64,000 nt of DNA from contig CALSFV010000259.1 in the NCBI GenBank assembly GCA_943737045.1, positions 558,001-622,000 of the forward strand, given 5' to 3'. The notes under the pieces are model-generated. The model worked only from the letters and a program-made list of their open reading frames with translations. It had not been told where the DNA came from and searched no databases. The translations under genes and the position numbers were made by a program. Below, in pieces: positions 11,646-22,885 of the stretch. Position 1 is the first letter of the stretch. Each line of letters begins with the position of its first letter. Source of the stretch: Parapristionchus giblindavisi (taxonomy: Eukaryota > Nematoda > Chromadorea > Rhabditida > Diplogasteridae).

Positions 11646-14622
11646 CTTTGTTGACCACTTCCCAGGCGCACTCAAACACGAAGAAGTTTTCGTCTCGTGC
11701 AGTTTCGCCAAAGTCGCACACGCCGTTGTCCGTTTTCATCATGAGACCCTGAATAAGGGATAAATTAATGATTGATTAATTTTATTGATTGATTAATTGA
11801 ATTATAGATAGAGCGAGTTATTGATTGATTGACACCTATTCATTTACTGATTTATTTGTGAATATTTATCGATTCACTGCTATCCATCATAGATGGGCAC
11901 GCTGGGGGAAAGGCTGTGCGCAAACTGGGGAATTGTAAGGCAAGGCTATGCGCATGGCCATTTTTTGCAGATTTGACTGGAAATTTTCCAATTTTTGCGA
12001 GGCAGGGCTATGCGCAAGGCCCCACAAGGGAAGGCAAGGCTGTGAGCAAAAAGAATTCGTTTTCACGCGCCCACCTATGCTATCCATTCACAGCTTCATT
12101 TCCAAGATCGTAGAACTGTTTGCTTTAGTGATCACTCGAAGTAGAAACATGTGAACTGCACACAACTCAGACGAGGAACATTTATAAGATATAGCATAAT
12201 AAATAAGCAAAAATAGCAATGAGAAAAGCCTTGCCTTCAATTTCCCCAGTTTGCGCACAGCCACCCCCCGTGCCAAACTATGACCTCTGCGAATGTGAAT
12301 TCTGTCAGGGGCGAAAATTGCGCAGCATTCTAGCTAGGAGGACACGCGTGAACTCAATCTGAAACATTCGCAGGATACTCGAGGGACCCCCTCTCTAGTG
12401 TATATAGGATGGACGAAGGCAATAACAACAGTGCAAGAGGGGCGCCACAGGATCTTTCACGCTCAACATCTTCGGATGAAGCAGCCTAAAACAGGGTTTT
12501 AATCATATAACTCACATAGCTTACTACAACAATGTTTACTTAAATCTGACCGATCGCATTTGTTCTGACAAAGAAAACAGGGTAACACTAAGTTACGGTA
12601 GTTCACACACATCTTCCTTATCCTTGTTGTACGTTGGGTGGTGTTATAGTAATCGGTGGTGTGCTATGCTATGTTACAGTAATCGATAACATGACGAATG
12701 TCACCAAAGTTAACTTATGTTACCCTCACGTAACTTATTTTACGTTAACATGACTTAATTTAACTTTGTTTAATTAACAGTACTTAACTTATTCCTTATG
12801 ACTAAACCTAAGCCTTAACTTATAACTTAGCAATGACGACTAGACTTAATTAATTAATTTATCTAGACTTATGAGGACTTATGAGCTAACTTGGTAAAGA
12901 CTGCAACCGAGTAAACGCTATTCAATGTCACTCACAGTTCAACTCTCCTCCAAACCCGTCTGGGGTAAGCCGAGCAGTTCAATGGCACTATATATACCCC
13001 TTCTACTGTGTATTTCACGTGAACAAACATCTAGATATCGATTTCCCATTGCCAATACACGGGGAGTAAAAAGTGGGAGGTGTGAAAAATAGACGAGAAA
13101 TAGAATCATACAATAGCAGATACTGCAGCAAGAATTCTCTCGCCGGTTGTCGTCTCAAAAATTTTGCCGGTGAATCTATCATATGAGATGACCAGTTACC
13201 ATGTCTGAATGCACTATGAATATAAAAGTTAAATCTTCCATGCATCATACAATCTAGAGCATCTCCATTTTCCAGTGTTGTTCAAGTTTAGTGATTGGTT
13301 CAGACTCCTCTCTCATTCTAATCCAATGGGGGGATGTACAGTGTCATGATCCAACCATAGGTCAAATAGCTAGGTTGTAGATTTTCAAAATACGGTCAGG
13401 TTTTTCGATTTTTGGCGCATAGAAAAAGAAGGCCACAGAGCATTGTCAGAGCGGTTTCAAAATAGCCCGGAGTGTACCTTTAAACGGTGAACCTTTGTCA
13501 TCAGACTTCGACTTGCGACAAATCTCTACACCGTCGAAGATTGGCCTGTTCGGAAACCGGGACCGAGACCATAAACGGTACCTTTCCATCGGTATCGGCT
13601 CCATCCGCACCATCATAGTCCACATTCAGACGAGGTCCGACCGAACGAAGTGGAGCCTGAACACAATGATAATATTATTAGGTGAAAGGTAAAACGTAAA
13701 GATAAATTCTGCTATTCAAGGCACCCGAAGTCCTACGGGAGACCAGTGATGATTCAATTGAATTAGCAATATTAGAAAAGTTGAAAATAAATAAATTTTA
13801 AAGAATATTTTTTTAAAACAAATAAATAAATACCTTGGTAATATGAGGATGCGGGAAGGCTCCGTTCGTCGGCTACAGCACATCACAGATCAGCCGCCAC
13901 TTCTGCAAAATAGGAACAATACTATGTTGGACATAGTAACTACCGTACCCCTCGAAAACTACCGTAACCATCGCTCAAAGATCTACAGTAGTAGACCTAC
14001 CTCATCGTCGTTCATGCACTCGCGTTCATCGCTTCTGCCATGCTTGGCTCCGTTCGTGTCTTGTATCGACGATGACGTCATCATCTTTCCTGCAGCACCG
14101 CCAGCAGCAGTAGCGACATTCTCATCGGTGACGCTACTGCTCACGCTGCGCTTGCGCTTCACCTATAACATTACTAATAGTTGGCCGAAGTCTCAAAGCC
14201 AGGAAGATCAGATACAAACAAGTCCCAGATGGGATAAGAACTATCTGAAACGTGAAACTACAGGGAGAGTAGATCGAAGAATTTCAAGTTGCGTCAAAAG
14301 AGTGGTACTATTTGTGTTCGCAAGACCAAACGACCATAGACCAAAGATCAAAAGATAATGGATAGTCAATCAAAAGATCAAAGATCACCTTCTCGAGTAT
14401 CCCCTAGACCTTGCCCATGGTTACGGTAGCCTTCTCGCCATTCGTCATATCCACGAGAACTCGCGCCACAATGGTGTCATCGTCCACTTCCTCCTCGTCA
14501 GTAGACGCGGCTACTGTAGACGGCAGGGATACGGTAGCGTCGGGTGCTGTAGACTTGGTGGGTATTGTAGTCGCTTCAGCTGAAATGTGACTCAATCGAT
14601 AGCGAGGTCTGACCTTACTCAT
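11646..14622 (-). CDS. Glycogen synthase, N-terminal exons only (partial)
   Basis: Glycogen synthase transfers glucose from UDP-glucose to growing glycogen in the cytosol. Four minus-strand exons join in phase: 14,622-14,410 (71 aa from ATG), 14,162-14,001 (54 aa), 13,656-13,582 (25 aa) and 11,748-11,646 (34 aa plus one base). Splice sites are GT-AG. The last exon ends ENFFVFECAWEVVNK, matching the ENAVLFEVAWEVANK block just before the nucleotide-sugar loop VGGIYTV of animal GYS; ending on the first base of a codon suits the following Val. The first three exons encode a Ser/Thr/Asp-rich, probably disordered leader unlike vertebrate GYS, so the start is less certain. About 97% of the enzyme lies beyond a donor at 11,645 and is not seen in the window, so this is either a gene with an intron over 11.6 kb or a stranded N-terminal fragment. 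Confidence 0.78.
11888..12079. mobile_element. 192 bp TIR element, copy 2, in a glycogen synthase intron
   Basis: Begins CATAGATGGGCACG and ends CGCGCCCACCTATG. It carries the same internal AAGGCTGTGCGCAA repeats as copy 1 at 9,535 and has no coding role. It lies between the third and fourth glycogen synthase exons. Confidence 0.7.
12080..13581. other. Intron sequence, no exon recognised
   Basis: Holds an inverted fragment of the preceding element family (about 12,230-12,280), a CTTAACTTA/GTTAC-rich low-complexity stretch (12,590-12,900), and a 75 bp repeat at 13,353-13,427 (ATAGGTC to TTTTTCGATTTTT) related to 14,795-14,921. Nothing coding is convincing. Confidence 0.5.
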
Positions 14623-14794
14623 GATTTAATTCTACATATATCCTCGTCTACAGTATTCATTGCGCTTCTTACCTTACCTTACCGTATCCAATATCTACAG
14701 TAACCCTTCCGTGCATGGAGATTCTCTCTACCGTAAGCCTACCGTACCTCTGACAGTTTCAGGCGGGAGTATTATAATCAAAAAATCAATAGTA

Positions 14795-14921
14795 GTTCCA
14801 TAGGTCGAACATCAAGGTTGTCGGTTTTCAAAATCCGGTCAGGTTTTTCGATTTTTGCGAAATTTTGGCTCAAAATTAGGTCAGGCTTGGTACTTTGTAA
14901 AATACTTTTCGACCTATGAAC
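14795..14921. mobile_element. Small TIR element, GTTCCATAGGTCGAA
   Basis: Starts GTTCCATAGGTCGAA and ends TTCGACCTATGAAC. It shares the internal GGTCAGGTTTTTCGATTTTT with 13,353-13,427, suggesting two members of one small family. It lies upstream of the glycogen synthase ATG. Confidence 0.5.
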
Positions 14922-14980
14922 ATTTCGATCGCAACGGCAACATTTAGGAACAATTAGATTTGGATCTTGTAATAAATAAC

Positions 14981-15081
14981 CTCCTTCTCCTTATTCATCG
15001 TGATCCACGCCGCGAACAATTTGGCCATCTTGTCGCCCGATGTTGTCAGCGTCTCCCACAGTGTATCCCAGATACGCGCAG
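14981..15081 (-). CDS. Candidate isolated exon of unknown gene
   Basis: Bounded by TTTGCAG on its 5' side and GAG/GTTATT on its 3' side (minus strand). The one open phase (two leading bases) gives 33 codons, beginning ARIWDTLWETLTTSG, with amphipathic, protein-like composition. Flanking GATCAAAG runs are the minus-strand version of the intronic GATCTTT signature, supporting minus-strand transcription. It cannot be joined in frame to the glycogen synthase ATG exon: in-frame stops or a phase conflict prevent it. It may belong to another minus-strand transcript or to an alternative 5' end. Confidence 0.35.
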
Positions 15082-15394
15082 CTGCAAAGATCAAAGATCA
15101 CAAGATAAAAGAAGAGAGATCAAAGATCAGTTTTAGAAAACAATATAATGGATGATTCAATCATTTCATCCTATTCAGATGTCAAATTAAGCATGTACAT
15201 GTAAAAGTATTAGACTGATTCATAAGTCTTGTCGCGTTCTGGGGGGGTATGTTTGGGCTATCATTGCTCAGTCGTATCCCTTACTTAGTACTATTTGATA
15301 AGCGACTTCGGTGAGAAAATGTGCCCGATTTAAGGATTGGTCTCTCTTCTCTCAGGAGGGGGAGGGAACCTCAGAACAAATTGACAGAAGACAA

Positions 15395-15468
15395 CTGCTC
15401 TGACCGAGAGTCGAACCAGCGACACTCTGATCCGAAGACAGAAGCGCCAACCAGTAGACTACGGGGGC
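15395..15468 (-). repeat. tRNA-like module (SINE-like)
   Basis: On the minus strand an A-box-like TAGTCTACTGGTTGGCGC (rc of 15,444-15,461) is followed by a B-box GGTTCGACTCT (rc of 15,407-15,417). Spacing suits a tRNA, but the acceptor stem is not paired, so it is not called a tRNA gene. It directly abuts the 208 bp MITE. Confidence 0.5.
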
Positions 15469-15485
15469 TCGATGCGAGTGAAGAG

Positions 15486-15693
15486 CTCTGGTATTTTGCC
15501 ACTTAAAGTCTACTTAAACTTTCCCACTTTAAGTAGACTTTAAGTATACTTAAAGTGAGACGTAAGTCTACTTAAAGTGGTGTGGTATACTGTAATGCAT
15601 TTCGTCAAATGTTCTTTCACTTAAAGTTTACTTAAAGTCTACTTAAAGTCTGTGACGTAGTTTAAGTAGACTTTAAGTGGCAAAATACCAGAG
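15486..15693. mobile_element. 208 bp TIR element (MITE), copy 2
   Basis: Same length and nearly the reverse complement of 990-1,197. Flanks after it are purine-rich GAGAGAG with a duplicated block (GAGAGTGC... around 15,690-15,790). No coding capacity. Confidence 0.75.
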
Positions 15694-15967
15694 AGAGTGC
15701 GAGTGCTATGGGTAGAGGCGAGTGCGCGGTCACTATAGAGAGAGAGTGCTTCTGTGAGAGAGCGCTATGGGGGGAGAGGCGAGCTTGCAGTCACTATAGA
15801 GACTGATAAAATATTTATAAGAAAAATATTTATAAGAAAATAAGCTGCAGGGGTACATGGTACTAAGATTAGCTTACATCTTTCAAAACAGTCGACACAA
15901 AGCATTAAATTAGTTACTCTCTTTCCCTATTGTAAATGAATGCTGCAACATTTTTGGCTTCAGGCTG

Positions 15968-16147
15968 CACAGTGTTTCGAGAGCGCTCATGGTGTAACAG
16001 AGAAAAAGGTAGAGCGAAAAAGAGAGAGCACGCAAAAGTGAGAGACACAGACGACGAGAGTACACCACGGTGCAGACATACCGTAATTTTTTTGGCATTT
16101 TGCCAAAATTTCGATGCGCGCTCTCACTGTATTATGGAAACGCTGTG
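15968..16147. mobile_element. 180 bp TIR element, copy 1
   Basis: Begins CACAGTGTTTCGAGAGCGCTC and ends GAAACGCTGTG. A purine-rich stretch follows the left TIR (AGAGAAAAAGGTAGAGCGAAA), and the centre contains CATACCGTAATTTTTTTGGC. A second copy is at 26,070-26,252. Non-coding. Confidence 0.75.
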
Positions 16148-16552
16148 AGGCTGGATCTCATGCAAACAGTGAAGAAAATATTTATTTCAGTCATATCACT
16201 TTCAGAGCCAGGGAGAGAATGAAAGAGGATGGAGGCGAGGGAGAGAGAGGAGGGGATGAATGAGATGAAGGGAAGATGATGACTGCTCAAGTATATTTAC
16301 GTGTTACATTGCTTATTTTATCAAAAATAATTCAAAATATTCAAAAATTTGTTAAAAATTCAACAAATAGAAAATCATATCACACTGGTCATAAAACATA
16401 TAGTGGGGATAGATTTGAATTTTCGCGCGCCGCGATTTCCACACAAGACCAGTATATGGTAAGTAAACAAATCTTGGTATTTTCTTAAAATGAGATAGAG
16501 GGGAGGGGAGGGGAGACGGATAGAGGAGGGGAGAGTGTAGCTTACGAACTTA
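16148..16552. other. Purine-rich spacer
   Basis: AG-rich low-complexity tracts at 16,205-16,275 and 16,495-16,535 flank an AT-rich segment. No gene seen. Confidence 0.5.
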
Positions 16553-17761
16553 CAAGGAGTCTCATTGGCCTTAAGTCGGCGAAAAGCGACGGTTCATAGC
16601 TCATTAGAAACCCCTTTCTCTGTAGATTAAGAAGGTGTGCTTAAAAAATCCTGAAGGGCTCTCTACCCGGACTTACAAAAATTCAAAGTTAGGGCAATTT
16701 TTGCAACGAAATTGTCGTGTAATGGCCATGCAATTGCCGTGCAATAATGTGGTAGCTCTGCTCGCTACCTCTCCGAGCTAGTGGTGGCGCAGTGGCAAAG
16801 ATGCCGCTTGCAACTTTTGTGCGGCGGGTTCGACCCCTGCCGACGCGACTTGTTTTGCACGATTTTTACACTTGAAATTTTCTTGAAATTGTGATACCTG
16901 AATTTTTTTGAAATGCTTCATGTGCATGGTGGCAGACTAACATGATTGTTAGATGTTTGTTCTTATTGTTTGTTTTTCATTAAAAAAAGAATTCTCTGTT
17001 ATATAATAATGTACGGATGAGAGATAGCAATAAGATCTTAAGACATGATAACAAAAGGATATTTCTTAAAACAGTATTAAAAAAGCAAATTTTCCCTATG
17101 TTGAGTAGATATTATTATAGAATTAAAACTGTCCGAACAATACAAATTCCGCTATTTGCCGCGCAATACTCAGACTCCGGCCACTTCTTTGCGCGACATA
17201 CCATTTTCTCTTATTTCATCGATTTTTATGGCGTCTTCTCGTCATTTAATTGGGCTTTCAGCAAAAATAAAACTATATGCATTTACAAAACGTTCGGAAA
17301 AACCTCCCGAAATTAGGCGAAAATTTTGGAGTGCGTTTTTCTCAACGGTGGAGAAGTTTACTATATTCGGCATTTGCGCGATGTATGCAAAACTTTTGTA
17401 ATTCTATAATATATATTATTTAAAATAAACATAAAAATTCAAATGTAAATATCGTGCAAAATAAGTCGCGTCGGCAGGGATCGAACCCGCCGCACAAAAG
17501 TTGCAAGCGGCATCTTTGCCACTGCGCCTGCACTAGCTCGGAGAGGTAGCCCGCAGAGCTACCACATTATTGAACGGCAATTGCATGGCCATTACACGAC
17601 AATTTCGTTGCAAAAATTGCCCTAACTTTGAATTTTTGAAAGTCCGGGTACAGAGCCCTTCAGGATTTTTTAAGCACACCTTCTTAATCTATAGAGAAAG
17701 GGCTTTCTAATGAGCTATGAACCGTCGCTTTTCGCAGACTTAAGGCCAATGAGACTCCTTG
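16553..17761. mobile_element. Foldback element with tRNA-like arms, second family
   Basis: A 1,209 bp element with CAAGGAGTCTCATTGGCC at one end and its reverse complement at the other, flanked by TTA on both sides (16,550-16,552 and 17,762-17,764). The arms pair for about 320 bp. Each arm carries a tRNA-like module: TGGCGCAGTGG with GGTTCGACCCC at 16,785-16,837, separated by a GCCGC/GCGGC stem-loop, and the mirror at 17,478-17,528. The loop is AT-rich with no known domain. The CAAGG terminus, 3-bp target duplication and tRNA-like arms recall the element at 3,618-4,647 although the rest differs. Confidence 0.75.
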
Positions 17762-17764
17762 TTA

Positions 17765-18377
17765 GCAATTACTTAATAACATATGACCCCCAAAAGCAAT
17801 GGATGGAGAACAATTTAGTAGCTCGTTGAAAGTCTATATTGGTCAAAATCATCGGCCTCGGTTTAGTTTTATTATATAGTATAAATATTGGAGAAAATTT
17901 TGATGGTATCAATCATTACCTACGGTGATGAAATGATTTCATCATACTTGAAATGCCGAGGTGTATTCCAAAAAAAAAAACAGTTTTATGACAATATCGG
18001 AAGCTCTCCGGCTCTTGAAGAGAAAATTCGAAAAAAATCCAAGCCATTTTTTGGACTTACTGTATTTCCCAGCCGGTTTTTTTTCTAAAAATCTTCGATA
18101 TAACGTGCCTAAACATCAACTTAACACATCTATAAAGTGGCGAGATTACAGGAATACAATTACTACTTTGCCCATAAAAATATCATTAGAAGTTGAAGTA
18201 GATCTTATAATAAAAATAAACAGAGGCCGATCGACCAAGGACGTAGAAAGTCATAACAATTCGAATTTTGCGTCCGGCTTTTTGCACAGTTCTGTAACTC
18301 TCGAATTGCATTTAAATATTTATTCGCCCTATCACTAAATCGATATCAGTCATATGCCGGGGAAGGCGCCTAAAATA
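17765..18377. other. Non-coding, AT-rich
   Basis: Open frames of 66-125 codons overlap here on the plus strand (17,888-18,338), but lack splice context or recognisable domains; I treat them as chance. Confidence 0.45.
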
Positions 18378-18403
18378 GGGGGGGGGGGGGGGGGGGGGGG
18401 GGG
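18378..18403. repeat. Poly-G run of 26
   Basis: An uninterrupted plus-strand guanine tract. In nematodes such tracts form G-quadruplexes and depend on the FANCJ-family helicase DOG-1 for stability (established for C. elegans). The length may be imprecise because of sequencing error in homopolymers. Confidence 0.8.
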
Positions 18404-18651
18404 CAGAAGTCGTATAGTTTGACTTTCCGTTGATTATCCGACATTCTTGCCCCATTTCTTGAACATTCTCTAATTATGGTGTAGTTTAGAGCAAAATCAG
18501 CGAAGGTTTATCCCGGTTTATTATAACTTCCAGTCTACCACGATTCATCCCTGTGTACGGTAGATAGGTGCAATAGATAAATTGTGCAACGGGAAATCTT
18601 AAAACAATTAAAGGCAGGTGGCATCCAAAAATTTCGATTTGAAATAGTTAA

Positions 18652-19773
18652 AACACACTATCTGAGAGAATTCAACAACCGATTTTTTTCTTGGTATTGA
18701 CGAAAAATGATTTTTCCGGTTTTATGTATGATAATTACAGGCTCCATGAGTGAAGTACATTGGTACTTGGAAATATCTTCCAATTGAAAATTCGCATCAG
18801 GGGGTGCGTTTGGTGTAGTTTGGCGCTGTTTCCTAATAAGTTTATTTCGAATCCAATCGATTCGGGAGTGGGCGTAATCGACTCCTTGGCCAATTCTAAG
18901 AAACTATTGCCGAGGAGAGTTTTTCGAGCAAAGGTCAACGAACGTTGGAATTGGAAAAAAAATTACATTAAATTAATTCTCACTATTTTCCCATGGCGAA
19001 CTACAATTTTTTATTTGCTTAATAGCTTCTACATGTCATTACACATCTTCAATTTAAAAGTATAATTTTTAAAAAATTACAAGTTTGTGAACGAATCAAT
19101 TTTGTTCGCTGTATTCAATTGTGGTGAGGATTGGCGAGGTTTCCTAAAAAGTTTATTTCGAAACCAATCGATTCGGGAGTAGGCGCATTCGAATCCTTGT
19201 CTAATTCTAAGAAACTATTGCTAAGGAGAGTTTTTCGATCAACGGTCAACGAACGCTGATATTGGGAACTTTCGAAAAATGTTTACATTAAATTAATTCT
19301 CACTATTTTCCATAATTCTCTCTATGTTGAAGCGATTGAGCAAATAAAAAGTTTACATTCGCCATGGAAAATGGTGAGAATTAATTTAATGTAAATATTT
19401 TTTCGAAAATTCCCAATATCAGCGTTCGTTGACCGTTGATCGAAAAACTCTCCTTAGTAATAGTTTCTTAGAATTAGACAAGGATTCGAATGCGCTTACT
19501 CCCGAATCGATTGGTTTCGAAATAAACTTTTTAGGAAACCTCGCCAATCCTCACCACAATTGAATACAGCGAACAAAATTGATTCGTTCACAAACTTGTA
19601 ATTTTTTAAAAATTATACTTTTTAAATTGAAGATGTGTAATGACATGTAGAAGCTATTAAGCAAATAAAAAATTGTAGTTCGCCATGGGAAAATAGTGAG
19701 AATTAATTTAATGTAATTTTTTTTCGAATTCCAACGTTCGTTGACCTTTGCTCGAAAAACTCTCCTCGGCAAT
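18652..19773. mobile_element. Foldback element F1, truncated third copy
   Basis: The left end AAAACACACTATCTGAGAG and the following arm match the F1 copies at 4,845 and 7,751. Arms pair across a centre near 19,310-19,340 (fragments such as TCCTTGTCTAATTCTAAGAAAC mirror each other). The right arm stops abruptly at the palindrome boundary (CTCTCCTCGGCAAT) and does not resume on the far side at 25,138, so it was truncated and not simply interrupted. Confidence 0.65.
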
Positions 19774-20944
19774 GGCAATAAATATTTCGCACCCCGCACC
19801 CCGCACCCCGCACCCCATCGGAGTGCATTATTCCGCACCCCGGGGTGCAGTATATCGCACACAAATATAAGTATATTTATTTTTTGCTAATTCTTTATTT
19901 TCTGGAGTTGTTGATTACTTTTTTCGCTGCGATATAAGGTTAAACTCCAATAGCATCATAATCAAACCTCAGACAATCATTTTATTTCTCATAACAGAAA
20001 TGACATAACAAAAACAACAACTAATAACAAACAAGTCGGTTTAGGAACGTGAATTCACTTAGCCGATTTAACAAATTAATCATTGTCACGAAATAGCTAA
20101 CTCTCCATCTCCCTTTCAAGATTCGCACCCCTACCCTGCAATATATTTATTCTTTCTTTTATTCTTTATTTCCATCATAACAAATGAGAGAGATAATTAG
20201 TGTATGGTGATGGAGGTCCGTCCAATTTTGTTAGCAGATGATGGTCAATAACTAACCATAGGACTATTAGGATGGAGTTAAACTCCATTACGACCAGAAG
20301 TGAAAGGAGAATTGAGATGACTTTGGAAATAAATACCGTTGACTAGTCTTGATTATTTCCTTAGTGAAGCCAATTAATTTTGGACAAGATAGAGATAGAC
20401 AGACTTATCAAAACGTTCGGTCTGCAATCGAATACCGTTATCCTCCCGTCAAGCAAGAGTATTCCTTTAGTCATGATCATGAGAAAAGAATTATGGATCA
20501 AAGACAATATTGCCATCTAGCAATATTTTCGTTAGCACATGAATAAACAACCGATCAAATAGAAACTTTGATTAATATTAGCGTATTTTTCAAAAGTAAA
20601 TGTTGTTTCTACATATTATTTGTTGTCTATGCCTGGTAAATCTTTAATATGATGCGAAATTGATGACGAATATGTTATCGAAAGAATGTCGACAATACTT
20701 ATTTGCGTTAGGAAATTAAATCAATCATAAAGTAAGAATATACTTAAAATACTAGAATTGTATGGCATTACTGATTACTACAAGTAGTACAGTCAATATG
20801 TTTGGCCACAAGTATTTTTTCCAAAATACCGTAACCTATTAGCTGCGAAGAATACCTTAGCCTTGCAGCCCTTAAAACTACCATGACCTTCAAACCACTA
20901 TCATACCATGCGAGAAGAGTTCGGTGAAATGAATGGGATCCATG

Positions 20945-21595
20945 ATGATGGATACGGTAGACGTATATGGAGTAAGGCAGGATACGGTAGATGTATGTGA
21001 AGAATGCAGGATAGGTAGATGTATGTGAACCACGGTAGGATACGGTGGATGTATGTGGAGTACGGATAGATACGGTAGATGTATGTGAACTACGGATGAA
21101 TACGGTAGACATATATGGAGTAACGCAGGATACGGTAGATGTATGTGAACAATGGCAGGATACGGTAGATGTATGTGAACAATGGCAGGATACGGTAGAT
21201 GTATGTGAACAATGGAAGGATACGGTAGATGTATGTGAACAATGTAGGATACGGTAGATGTATGTGAACCACGGTAGGATACGGTGGATGTATGTGAACA
21301 ATGGCAGGATACGGTAGACGTATATGGGGTAACGCAGGACACGGTAGATGTATGTGAACCACGGTAGGATACGGTGGATGTATGTGAACAATGGCAGGAT
21401 ACGGTAGACGTATATGGGGTAACGCAGGATACGGTAGATGTATGTCAACCACGGTAGGATACGGTGGATGTATGTGAACAATGGCAGGATACGGTAGACG
21501 TATATGGGGTAACGCAGGACACGGTAGATGTATGTGAACCACGGAAGGATACGGTAGATGTATGTTGACTACGGTAGATGTACGTGGAGTACGAA
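20945..21595. repeat. Minisatellite, left palindrome arm (about 30 bp unit)
   Basis: Units of the type GGATACGGTAGATGTATGTG followed by AACAATGGCA, AACCACGGTA or GAGTACG repeat over about 650 bp. Because the unit is near a multiple of three, long open frames appear in several phases on both strands; these I regard as by-products. Confidence 0.85.
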
Positions 21596-21687
21596 ATGGA
21601 GTAAGAGTACGGTATAATAGAGCAACTCCTGATAGGGATCAAAGATCAATGAGCAAAGTTCAAAGATTAAAGACCAACACACTCAAC

Positions 21688-21784
21688 AAGTGCTCTCCTC
21701 GATTATAACCACCATGTGCTTGATGTTCCTCTTGCACGGATACACAAGCCGGTCGTATTTGTAGTGGTCAGCGTACATGGTCCA
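21688..21784 (-). CDS. Exon-like segment in the palindrome loop
   Basis: On the minus strand an acceptor ATGCTGTAG precedes 32 open codons beginning WTMYADHYKYDRLVYPC, with a possible donor GTTGAG (or GTGTGT a few bases later). Both sides carry GATCAAAG-type runs, the minus-strand form of the intron signature here. Composition is protein-like and unlike the surrounding repeats. I do not recognise the protein. It could be a host exon captured by the palindrome or an exon of a gene spanning it. Confidence 0.35.
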
Positions 21785-22011
21785 CTACAGCATTGATAAG
21801 AGATCAAAGATTATAGATTCTTTAAAGGGCTATGTGCTTTCAAAATATCTGAATTTGATCACAGATAAGAATGTTATCACAAGAGAAAAACAGTATTCCA
21901 TGCCAAATTTTTGAAAATAAATTCGGGTAAGAAAAGCCGCACACTTTGCTCCTCGATCTTTTATTCCTATCAGGAGTTGCTCGAATATATCGTACTCTTA
22001 CTCCCTTCCGT

Positions 22012-22550
22012 ACTCAACATACATCTACCGTATCCCTCCGTACTCCACATACGTCTACCGTATCCATCGGTATTTCACATACATCTACCGTATCCCTCCG
22101 TACTCCACATACGTCTACCGTATCCATCCGTATTTCACATACATCTACCGTATCCCTCCGTACTCCACATACGTCTACCGTATCCATCGGTATTTCACAT
22201 ACATCTACCGTATCTATCCGTACTCCACATACGTCTACCGTATCCATCCGTATTTCACATACATCTACCGTATCCCTCCGTACTCCACATACGTCTACCG
22301 TATCCATCGGTATTTCACATACATCTACCGTATCTATCCGTACTCCACATACATCCACCGTATCCTACCGCGGTTCACATACATCTACTGTATCATGTGC
22401 TACTCCATATATGTCTACCGTATTCATCCGTAGTTCACATACATCTACCGTATCCTGCCTTACTCCATATATGTCTACCGTATTCATCCGTAGTTCACAT
22501 ACATCTACCGTATCCTGCCTTACTCCATATACGTCTACCGTATCCATCAT
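22012..22550. repeat. Minisatellite, right palindrome arm (30 bp unit)
   Basis: Regular alternation of CATACATCTACCGTATCC and CATACGTCTACCGTATCC with CTCCGTACTCCA or ATCGGTATTTCA. It is inverted relative to the left array and more homogeneous, with a higher-order 60 bp period, so the two arms have been homogenised separately. Confidence 0.85.
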
Positions 22551-22885
22551 CATGGATCCCATTCATTTCACCGAACTCTTCTCGCATGGTATGATAGTGG
22601 TTTGAAGGTCATGGTAGTTTTAAGGGCTGCAAGGCTAAGGTATTCTTCGCAGCTAATAGGTTACGGTATTTTGGAAAAGATACTTGTGGCCAAACATATT
22701 GACTGTACTACTTGTAGTAATCAGTAATGCCATACAATTCTAGTATTTTAAGTATATTCTTACTTTATGATTGATTTAATTTCCTAACGCAAATAAGTAT
22801 TGTCGACATTCTTTCGATAACATATTCGTCATCAATTTCGCATCATATTTAAGATATACCGGACATACATACAACAAATAGTATA

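Noticed and set aside
13843..14358. 171-codon plus-strand frame
   Set aside because: It overlaps, antisense, a glycogen synthase leader exon with proper minus-strand splice sites, and shows no domain.
20768..22605. Long overlapping open frames (150-237 codons) on both strands rich in HIHLPYP or TVDVCE repeats
   Set aside because: They are the translation of a 30 bp minisatellite whose unit is divisible by three; several frames and both strands stay open equally, with no splice sites, and the arrays lie in mirrored palindrome arms.
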